64,000 bases of DNA from Carposina sasakii (lineage: Eukaryota > Arthropoda > Insecta > Lepidoptera > Carposinidae): NCBI GenBank assembly GCA_014607495.2, contig CP053161.1, positions 620,001 to 684,000 of the forward strand, read 5' to 3'. Within the stretch, counting starts at the first letter, position 1. Every line of letters begins with the position of its first letter. Below are positions 1 to 10,100 of this stretch, in pieces. The position numbers and the translations under genes were made by a program. The notes beneath the pieces are model-generated. The model saw nothing but the letters and a program-made list of their open reading frames with translations, made no database searches and was not told where the DNA came from.

Positions 1-242
1 ATCCCATATCAGGTAAAAATAATCCAATATATTCTATTAGGTTTGTAAGGGTAGTGTATATTAAACGGCCGATTGGTATAGCCGGTAGTGACCTTGCCTA
101 CGACGCCATAAGAGTCATGAATGTTTCTATACTTATCTATGTATTTTTTACCGTTGCTATGTACCCACGACACAAGACCTTAGGGATCTTAGTGTGGGAC
201 TAGGTTTACCTATGTGTTGTGTAGTGTGTGAATATTTATTTA
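1..242. other. unassigned AT-rich sequence
   Basis: No coding motif, splice pair or repeat boundary is recognisable here. Confidence 0.4.
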
Positions 243-465
243 CTAGGGATCTGCCCCGGCTTTGCACGGGTGTAATGCCCTTTCATGTGAGCAAAGCCGT
301 GGGTGGCTGCTATAGAGTGTTTAGGCAATATTTTGAATTTTCTCTCAGTAAAAACTATTCTCGTACTTCAAGGAATATTTTAAAAAAGAATTAGCAAAAT
401 CGGTTCAGCCATTCTCGAGATTCGCGCTTAGCAAGACATTCAGCGATTCATTTTTATATCATAGA
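243..465 (-). mobile_element. short non-autonomous Helitron-like element
   Basis: Read on the minus strand it begins TCTATGATATAAAAATGAATC at 465 and ends GGGGCAGATCCCTAG at 243. The flanking bases are A and T, the A|TC...CTAG|T arrangement typical of Helitrons. It is 223 bp with no coding capacity. Its 3' end (CGGGGCAGATCCCTAG) recurs near 62511 and in a miniature copy near 10977. The Helitron assignment is inferred from the termini. Confidence 0.65.
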
Positions 466-2211
466 TATGGGTGTGCTCTCAGGATGTGCTATATGTTTTA
501 TGTTGAGTCCGTCTCCTAAATTATCTTATAGTAAAACCGTGTTGTATCTATAAATTGGTATTTATTCCATTAGTGCCCAAGAGCCAGTGACTGTCAGACC
601 TTCTTTCTCTTGTAAAAGCTGAAAGTGTCTATTTTAATGTGTGTATTAAACGAGGCTCTAGGATCTCCTTCGCGATTCTGCAGTTTCGGCTAACCCATTC
701 TAGGGAACATAGTAGTGTCTATAGGTATATTAACAGCGCCCTTAAGTTTCAGATCAGCGTAATCATATATTATTATTTACTTTTATTTTATTGTTTAAAA
801 CAGATAGGATTTAAAAAACCAGCCGATTGGGGCACTGGTTAACGAAGCCAAAACGGAACTACACCTTCTGTGACGAGGAACAATAATAGGCAGCCATTAG
901 TGGAGGAAAGTAGTCACTATGCTGGTATGCTTCCTTATTTGCTTCCAATCTTATTCAAAGACTCAACTAAGACTGACTCCGTCGGCCGAGATCCGCCGAA
1001 GGACTCCCGTCATTCGCAAAGTACTTCATTATGCATAAACAAAACACGCCGAGTAACTATATGAAATACTCGGTCGTAACACATGACTGTAGGTGCCTTC
1101 TCTTTACGCCGCACAGGATGATGCAGCCACACAATGCGTCTAACCTTCCAGTTGCTAATAGTCTCCAAATATGCACTTAGCCCAGCTAACACCTGCATAT
1201 CACTCTCCTGTTCCTTATCCATAGGCATCACTCTCAAAACCAGTTTCCTGTTCCATATCCTTCTTCCATTAGAACCAATTCTTCGTCACACTTCTGCTCA
1301 GGATATTTGTTCCACATAAGGTGTCTCTGACTCATTGCCACAATCTTTACTCCAACTCGACGCCGAAACGGATCACGCAGTAGAAGCCAAATCCTAGAAC
1401 ATCCAAGACCACATCACGCACTACTCCCGAGTGCGGCTCCTGGCGTACCTCCACGTCCGGTGACCATTCGCTGTGCCGTAAGTCTTCCTCCGGGCGTCCC
1501 GTGCCGACTGGTGTTCTTCATTACCGTGCGTCTGTGCAGATGTTAGCACAGGTCGTCCAGCTTAAACTTTCTCGATATTCCCAACATTCGACTTAATGGT
1601 CTTGCAGTATTAAGTATTGTCCAGCCGTTGAAATGTTTATTGATTACCTAAGCCCCTCCACCATTTCCATCTTCAGGAAAATAGCAGTGTAGAATTGCTA
1701 AGGTCTAATTACGGCACTGACGGTTGACGTCACATCTTCAGCACGAGACATTATACTTTGTTGTTATTCTGTCATACTTGCGACCGATGCGTGCTAAAAT
1801 ATACCTTATTACTCAAGCGGTAAGTATATTGCTTCGCACCGCGTATCGTTAACGATTCGTTAGTGGTTGCGTTTCGGCTCAAAAATTTTGAAGAATTTCC
1901 CCCTGCAGGATTATAAAGAGTTCCTACAGCTACGTTTGGCAAAGGGAGGCCAGTTGTAAATTATCACTGACAAGTCAAGTCACTTAGCTTAGCCTCGGAA
2001 AGCACGTAAAACCGTAGGTCTTGCACCTGATCTTGCTCCGGTTGTGTCGGCTTTAGTGAATGAATAGAGACTGCACCAGTTTTTGCGAACATACTTAATC
2101 CCTATAATTTCTCCTGCAATTTGGCTAATCCTATGATATAGCGTTTAACATTGGTCCTAGGAGCCGGATGAGGGAAGTGGATTGCGCTATAACTATTATA
2201 GGTATTTTCAG
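466..2211. other. unassigned sequence upstream of the serine protease
   Basis: About 1.7 kb without a recognisable gene. The stretch 1000-1580 is visibly richer in GC and has a modest minus-strand open frame (1010-1237). It could be a decayed mobile-element gene, but no family motif was found. I searched it for the missing 5' exons of the downstream protease (a CGG...TAAHC exon ending in phase 2) and found none. Confidence 0.4.
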
Positions 2212-3676
2212 GAAATATCCTGTTATAGCACTACATGATATATACGCTGTGGCCGCTAACTTGAACAGCTTCGATAAGTATAGCCACGAAGAAGGCGACT
2301 GGAGAAGTATAGCAAATGTAACAGTTCATCCAAATTTTGATTTTCATACAAACGATATTTGTGTAGTCGTAAGTGAAGTTAGTTATTATTTATTTCTCTA
2401 TGTTTATACATGTAAGCTTTTCCTCTAGCAAATAGTTCACCTATTTCATTATGTTTTTATTTCAGACGACAGCATCTCCATTCCATTTCAATGATAGAGT
2501 TCAGAATATTGCATACGCAGTTATCCCAACAGATTATGTGGGGATAGCTTTGACATCGGGATTTGGAAAAGCAACATACAACATGGGAAAAGTTGTAAGT
2601 TTTTGATGCTGTTAGCTAGTTAGATAGTGTTAAAGTTGTTAGCTATATTCAGGCTTGTATATGTACCACACGGTTACTCGTACGTTATCTCTGGACCTAG
2701 CGGCACCAATGACATTACATTTGAGCACAGGTGTAGTGCAAACCTAAGCATTTCTAGAATATTATTGCTAAATAACTAATTTATCATCTTTCCTTTCAAC
2801 CATTAAATCCGCTGCTGAGCAAAGGCCTCCCCCAATAACCTCCATTCCGACCTATTAGAAGCAGCCAGCATCCATCTAGCGGGTGACCTTCCCAAGGTGC
2901 GGTGTGTGGTAGCTACTCTAAAACATCTTCATCGGCCATCGATTCTTCGAGCTATGTGCCCTGCCCACTCCCACTTACCCGCTTTCGACAGGTTGTTGGG
3001 GGAGGCCTATGTTCCGCAGTGAAATTAATGGCTGAAATATTATGACCTGCTGTTTATGACTTTGTGTTTCAGAAGCGGTCAGAGCTTCTACAGTTTACAA
3101 GGGTGCCACTAATGACAAAAAAAGAATGTGATTTTATACATGTGAAAGACATGGATAACTTTATTTGCACATCTCGTCGTGTAACCAATATAGGACAGGT
3201 AGATTATTATGTTTTCAAGATAGGTAAGGTACTTTGTAACTAAGGTTTTATAATAGTAAAATCTAAGATAACAGCATCAAATTGATGTTTTATTTGATTG
3301 CCTTTATAGATTGCATGAATGATCAGATACTTAAAACAAAATTTTAAATTGCAATCAAATCTTGATCTCGAGATTTTTTGTTATGCTAGACCCATTAACA
3401 TCCCATATCAAATAGTTTATTTTATATATTTTGGAGATTGATAATCATTATTTTCAGGGTGACTCTGGAGGTCCTTTGGTAGCGAGAAACACCCCCGACG
3501 GAAATAATACTGTGCTAATTGGAATTGTCTGTGGACACAGACCTGGTTACAGTTCATTGTTCGTCAGGGTCACTTCATATAGAAAATTTATTATGAATTC
3601 CGATAACAATAGTTACAAATTTATGTGTAATATTCATATTTTTATATGTGTGATTTCAGTACATTTGATTCTTTAA
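2212..3676 (+). CDS. trypsin-like serine protease, 3' four exons (5' exons missing)
   Basis: Secreted S1-family endopeptidase. Exons read at 2212-2368, 2466-2594, 3073-3198 and 3458-3676, each with AG/GT borders and consistent phases (entry phase 2, then 0). Exon 1 carries NDICVV, with the catalytic Asp. Exon 3 carries the two-Cys segment (ECDF...NFICTS). Exon 4 opens with GDSGGPLV, holding the catalytic Ser. The exon with the catalytic His is not found in the 2.2 kb upstream, so the gene is partial or its 5' end lies outside the window. The usual Cys two residues before GDSGGP is replaced (NIGQGDSGGP), and the S1-pocket position is not Asp, so trypsin specificity is unlikely. After FVRVTSYRKFI there is an Asn/Ser-rich linker and a hydrophobic end (FICVISVHLIL) resembling a GPI or membrane anchor. 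A TE remnant occupies intron 2. It converges with a paralogous pseudoprotease. Confidence 0.82.
2811..3020 (-). mobile_element. decayed RTE LINE 3' fragment
   Basis: Read on the minus strand, the GGGGGAGGCC near 2829 belongs to the RTE C-terminal coding word (compare the intact copy near 37820). A second fragment, GTTGGGGGAGGCCTATGTTC, sits near 2994 on the plus strand. It lies inside intron 2 of the serine protease and is heavily mutated. Confidence 0.45.
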
Positions 3677-3726
3677 GTAATTTTTGTTTTAATAGTTATA
3701 AATATCCGGGATGTTAGAATAGCTCA

Positions 3727-3960
3727 TCTATACATATAATAAAAATGTAACGGATCGCTGTCTGTACATATATGAGCTAAAATATATCTTTATCAACGCA
3801 ATAGAACCCAAAAAACGTGAATTTTTTTGTTGTTATTTGTCTGTTTATCTGTGCGTTTGTGTGTTATCTTAAATATCCGGGATGTATAGGACTTTTTATC
3901 CCGGGAAAAGCGGATAATTTCATTTTGTTTATCTGTAGTATACATATAATAAAAATGTAC
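3727..3960 (+). mobile_element. Helitron-like element, 3' end lost, with a second 5' end
   Basis: Starts A|TCTATACATATAATAAAA, the same 5' terminus as the complete copy at 48948-49273, continues through the shared 'GGATCGCTGTCTGTACAT' and 'TTTATCCCGGGA' blocks, and meets another partial 5' terminus near 3937. It lies 50 bp after the protease stop codon, so it may supply the 3' UTR and AATAAA-like signals. Confidence 0.55.
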
Positions 3961-4024
3961 CGTACTAGATATCAAAGTCTTTAATTTAACTGGCCCTACA
4001 GGTAACAATATGGATACATACATA

Positions 4025-4030
4025 TTTATT
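4025..4030 (-). promoter_or_regulatory. candidate polyadenylation signal AATAAA (serine protease homologue)
   Basis: AATAAA on the minus strand, 80 nt past the stop codon of the serine protease homologue. It is a motif match only. Confidence 0.45.
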
Positions 4031-4109
4031 TAATATCCACCTACCTCCCACCATATAAATTCCATATCACAGAAACAAAACACAATATAACCACAAAACA
4101 TTATCTAAT

Positions 4110-7100
4110 CTAACAGATAAAGTAACAAGCAATAATAAGTACATTCAGATCAAACAAACAAATTTTAGCAGCAGAATCCGACACCCACTTATGAAACAAT
4201 CCCACCCTAGAATGAACAGTTGGCAGACCAATGTGCAAGAGACTGGTGACCCCCACAACTATACCCTCGTCTTTTTCATTTGGATCATCCGTATCAAGAC
4301 AGATCAAACCATTGCCTTCCGTTTCCTGTAATATAAGAAATTTGTTGTAAACTAATCTTCAAAATCAATTTTCAACACACTTATGGGTGAATTTCAACAA
4401 CCTCGATTTTTTACTAAACCCAAAAAACGATGATTTTTTGATATTACACATTTTTGTTAATATCGGTTCCACTGTCTATCAAACCACCGAAATTGTCTGA
4501 AAACTTTATCTGTGCGTTTGTGATTATACGAAATATTTTATTACATACTTTAACAAATCTCAGAAACTAGTGGCTGAATCTCCTATAAGATCTCGCAGTT
4601 CGACTACACCATTTGAACCAGCCGTATTTATTTTTTCGTAAAAATCTTCGAAAACCAGAAATAAGGATATTTCTTTTCACATTGAAAGTGACCTCGTTAG
4701 CTACCTTTATATATATAACACCCCATCCGAAAAATTCCAGTGTCGGAGATATGACATTTTATTATTTTTAAAAACTTTTAGATAGTAGAATGGGCTTTTT
4801 GATCCTATGAACATGGAATGGGCAAAATTTGATGTTTTTGCCAATAAGCCCCTACTCTTTCAAAATAATATCTGCGTCATGGTACCCTTTATCAAACTAA
4901 ATTCCTTATTTAATAAGCTACCCAAAAAGGTGTAATATTATGTTCATTAACTAGCAGCTGACCAATATAGGTTTAAAAAAATACATTCCGTGGCGCTACA
5001 GCCTATAGCAGTGTTATATTGAGGCAAGTAGAATGAGAACTCTTCGTTATCATCAGGGTACTTGTTCGCTACTCGGGTTTATCGCAAAGTTACTCGGGTT
5101 TATAGTACAATTTTGAGTTTGAACCGAAGGCCAAGTCATAATCAATATCAAAACGTGGGATTGAAGTAGATAATAATTATTGCATGAGTACACCTACTAG
5201 GCCAGTAGAACCAATATATAGTATTTTTTTCTCAGTACTCTGATATACATTCTTAAGCTATTAATATTTGAACTAAGGCCTGGAAGAACTTAGTTCAGGT
5301 TCCCTTCCTATGATCTTATAATATGTCGATACATACTATATTGACCTTGCTAGACTGCATCCACCTAATCGCCTACCAAAAAGGAACTGGACAGTAAAAG
5401 TGCCGGCCATGTTATAGACACCGAAAGATAGACGAACAGTCCTGGATGCTAGCGGCTGCCACGAGAGAAACGAAGTTGAACACAGGCCTTTGGATAGCAG
5501 TAAGATTCCTATGCATTAAATGTCAGTTCATCTATTTGATCTTAGGTTACAGGTTGTCGCGCCATAGGATAGCACTTTTAAAATTCTTATTAGTCAGCTG
5601 TTGGTAAGCTTTTTCATAACTATACCTTTTGAATTTAGTTTAATTAATGCGAATTACGTGAAATCATTATTTTGAATGAATTCAGATAAACCTTTTGGTA
5701 ATTGTAACCCGGGTGAGGATTTTTTTCCATTTCTTTATTAATAAATAATTTACTTTGCAAGCCAAGTTGATGTCTGTTGTTTTGATTTATCTAGTTGAAT
5801 TACGAAATATACACGTATTTAAGTTTTTTATGCATTTAATAATAAGGTGATTTTAAAAACATTACAAAATTACCCTGAAGCCGTAATTTTTTTAATGGGT
5901 CTTCCTACCCAATACATCCAATAGAAATAATACCCGTTTTCCAGTCATTCTGTATGACAAAATATCAATTACGGTGACATTATTATATTAGCCCTCTTTT
6001 TTGCCACCGAGCCACTGGAGTTGCGACGTACTTAGAATGTGTAACAAATTTCAACGGACACTATTATTTTAATTGTAATAATTCATTTGCAATTACGTCG
6101 ATACATCTAATCTTTAATCATCTGAGCCTTTTAGTTTTTTAAATACACCACGTTATATGATAAATTTGTAACCGCTACTTACGTTTTTGGCGGGAAAACT
6201 GTTCAGTGTCCTTGTTTGGTTACGATGGCTTGACAGAGCAGTGGGCATCATCTCATTCATTATGATGAAATAGTGTAATGTTCAAAATGCGCCAGCGTTA
6301 TTGACTTTTTCCGCGGGACATTTTTAAAAAGCTGTTCAGGTACTACCATTGCCTTCCGTTTCGCTGTAATATAAGATATTTGGTTGTAAACTAGATCTTC
6401 AATGTGCAATCCACTAATTTTCAACACGTACTGGGAAATTCACCCTTATACATTAGACCCTAACTGGACGTAGACCTCCCCAAAGCCACGCCACAATGTT
6501 ACTGCCATAGCCATGTTTAAAAGAAAAAAATGTGCTGGATTCATTAATAAAATACTTACAAGAGACGTAATTGGTTTATAGGAGTAATATTTCGAGCAGT
6601 AAAATTGTTCAACGTTCCTCATCAGAACAGATTCACAATGTGGTATAGGAATTAACTGCAATTTCTCCATAAAAAGAAACTTGCGTTTTGCCCAGCTCTG
6701 TAAAATTAATAAGGTGAGCGGTCATAAGTTAAGTAAGACAAATTAACATTATTTTCGAACGGATCGATTGAACTTCATCATTAAAAACATATCCTCCAAT
6801 TAGAAGCTAGAATTTTATGCGTTCATAAAATTCCTTATCTCCGATTAACTTAGGCTGTTACAGAACGGCCCTCTTAATACCTAACTAGCAAAAGCAAAGC
6901 GATAGCGAAAATTGTACAAAAATCACTGATTACTTGTCAAATTCGTATTACGTAAAATGAATTTCAAAGGAACTTTGACATTTCAAGGCGAATATTGTAC
7001 AATTTTCGCTATCGCTTTGCTTCGGCTTTGCTATTACTTTTACGTAATCAGGGGGCAGGTATGTTGAGCGAAACGCATGAAAATAGCCCCTAATAGAGAA

Positions 7101-10100
7101 CCTATCCACATTTGAAAATCGAAATCACAACATTATTTTTAACTATTAGGGCCAGAAGGAAGGTTATATTTTTCGAGTGTATGTATGTTTGTGTGTACTA
7201 TGCTCGTATTTCTTTGTCATGCTCTCTAGAGCTCTAGCCTAAACGGCTTGGCGCATTTGAGCTTGAAAGGTATCATTAATCAAATCAAACTGGGTCTATA
7301 TTATTACGCAGTCTGGTTTTTTCTTTATTTTGCGGATAAGTTCTCCATTGTGGGCTATCTTCTTAGCATTTCGCTTAACATAGGTACCCCATAAGTTACT
7401 AAAACTACATATACTAATATTACAAAGTGGTAAACTTTGATTATTTGTTTATTTGCAGCAAATAGGCTCCGAAACTACTGGACCCAGATGAACATAGGTA
7501 GGGTTTCGCGAAATTCCCGTGTATAAAAGTAAGAATGTGTGCTTTTGCACATTACCTACCGTTGTCGCACGAACTGTGGGCAGCAGACAGATGCCATCGA
7601 AGTCATAGTCTAATGAGGCGATTGGTATCATGTTCACCTTATCATTGAATACCCATTGTTGCTCCAATTCCTAAAAAAGTTACTAAGATTGGTAGTGTCT
7701 CTGCCCGCCGCACTATAGATCCTGAGTTTAAATGCCGGTAGCTGCATACATTACATGAATATCGATGTTTGTTTCCGAGTAATGGATGTTTCTATATTTT
7801 ATCCATGTATTATAGTTTATTGCTTGGTACCCACGACACGAAACCCTAAGAATCTTCATATGGGGCTAGGTAAATGTGTGATTATTTCATAATCTGTTTA
7901 AAATTAAAAAATACCTTTTAATCATGTTCCTAAGAGCAACCACAGATTCAATAAATTTATGAATGGTAGGAAAGCGGCGAACAATGACCATCCACAGTAT
8001 GCATCCATAGCTTACACCCATAAGGTTCGGTTACTACGTTCACAGGCCCGCATCGGAATCATCGTGCGTTCACACATCAGTTGACTCTGTTGTATGAGTT
8101 CCCATACAAGGCCTACCAAAATCCGGTATATATGATGCGGGGCTCTGGACGTTCATAGTAACGTAGCGTAGCTAGTCGAATTCAGCCTATTGCAGTCCAC
8201 TGCTGGACGTAGGCCTCCCCCAGGGCACGCCACAAGGCTACCTACTGCTATGGGAGGTTTTTAGGGTTCCGTACGTCTGAATACAAAAACAGAACCCTTA
8301 TAGGATCACTCGTGTGTCTGTCCGTCCGTCGCTTACAGTCAATTATCTCCGAATCTATTAGACCGATTAAATTGAAATTTGGTACACATATCAATTCCTG
8401 TGACCCAAACACAGAGGTGTGACGTGAGCAGATGAAATCTGTATATGGGGGGTCATTTTTGGGGGGGAAGGGGAAAATTAAAAAAAAAAATTCTGAAAAC
8501 TGCATCGTGTGGCATATCAAATGAAAGGTCTTGTTGAGAAGATCTTAAATGTATTTTTTTGTAATTTTAAAATAAATAGTTTCCAAGTTATTCAAGAAAA
8601 TAGACGAAAATTGACCATTCCCCCCCCCCTTATCTCCGAAACTACTGAACCTAAAATTTTGAAAAAAATACAGAAATTAGTTTTCTCCTTATAGATTATA
8701 GGAAAACCTATAAGAAGTCCATGATATTAAAATAACATGGTAAATCACTCAATATTGTGCGTACCAACTTTTTGTCAGATTTAAAAAAACATGATAGGTA
8801 ACATCGTACGGAACCCTCTTCACGCGAGTTCAACTCGCACTTGTCGGCTTTTCTTTATTATTTTACATCGTTAGTAAACTAAAAGACTAAATCTAAACTT
8901 ACCACAACACAAAGATTATACAAAGGAAACCTCAAATATTTTTGAGAAAATATCGTCTTTATCTTACGCCATTGGCTGATGGAGTCATTTTGTTGCACAA
9001 TGAATGTTCCCAATACACCAGCAACTACCCTCATATCATTCAACTCATACTTATCTCTGAAAATTTACAATATTTAATTTACCACTAGACGATTCGGTTG
9101 TCAATAATGAGCATACAATGACCGGTATACATAGATAATAGACACGGATGTAATAATGAGCATACTGACCGGTATACATAGATAATAGACACGGATGTAA
9201 TAATGAGCATACTGACCGGTATACATAGATAATGGACATGGATGTAATAATGAGCATACAATGACCGGTATACATAGATAATAGACACGGATGTAATAAT
9301 GAGCATACTGACCGGTATACATAGATAATGGACACGGATGTAATAATGAGCATACAATGATCGGTATACATAGATAATAGACACGGATGTAATAATGAGC
9401 ATACAATGACCGGTATACATAGATAATAGACACGGATGTAATAATGAGCATACTGACCGGTATACATAGATAATGGACACGGATGTAATAATGAGCATAC
9501 AATGACCGGTATACATAGATAATAGACACGGATGTAATAATGAGCATACTGACCGGTATACATAGATAATAGACACGGATGTAATAATGAGTATACAATG
9601 ACCGGTATACATAGATAATAGACACGGATGTAATAATGAGCATACTGACCGGTATACATAGATAATAGACACGGATGTAATAATGAGTATACAATGATCG
9701 GTATACATAGATAATAGACACGGATGTAATAATGAGCATACTGACCGGTATACATAGATAATAGACACGGATGTAATAATGAGCATACTGATCGGTATAC
9801 ATAGATAATAGACACGGATGTAATAATGAGCATACTGACCGGTACACATAGATAATAGGTATACATAGATAATAGACACGAATGTAATCCCGAAATGAGC
9901 AGGCCAGGACTGCAGGATCATAAAGGAGATCCCATCGTTTAGTACCTATAGCTGGGGCAGATGTAAATTATCAGTGACAAGTCGCTAGATTAAGACCTAA
10001 GAGGATGCCCGGGTTTATTGGTCGACCTTAGATACGACATGCATGAAAAGGGATATAGCCGACGTACTCTAGTGAAGCCCCGCATCAGCACAGGAACTTA

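Larger units (their letters stand above)
4326..6559. other. last intron of the serine protease homologue
   Basis: A 2.2 kb intron. It holds a SINE tail near 5702-5750 (CCCGGGTGAGGATTTTTTTCC...) and, at 6345-6440, a diverged duplicate of the exon 7 acceptor region. The remainder is unassigned. Confidence 0.6.

Noticed and set aside
1300..1350. His-containing exon (FCSGYLF...THC) for the protease at 2212
   Set aside because: FCSG and THC fall in different frames, no CGG motif, and no phase-2 donor.
7449..7559. C-terminal extension of exon 5 of the serine protease homologue
   Set aside because: A GTAGGT donor sits at 7558-7559, and the sequence beyond it is a Helitron-like repeat seen also at 42090.
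9107..9890. CRISPR array
   Set aside because: The whole unit repeats with no unique spacers, and the genome is an insect.
9051..9921. Three long overlapping minus-strand open frames (about 250-280 codons each)
   Set aside because: They are the three frames of a tandem repeat whose unit has no stops and whose length is not a multiple of three. They encode only reiterated YYIRVYYLCIP-type words.
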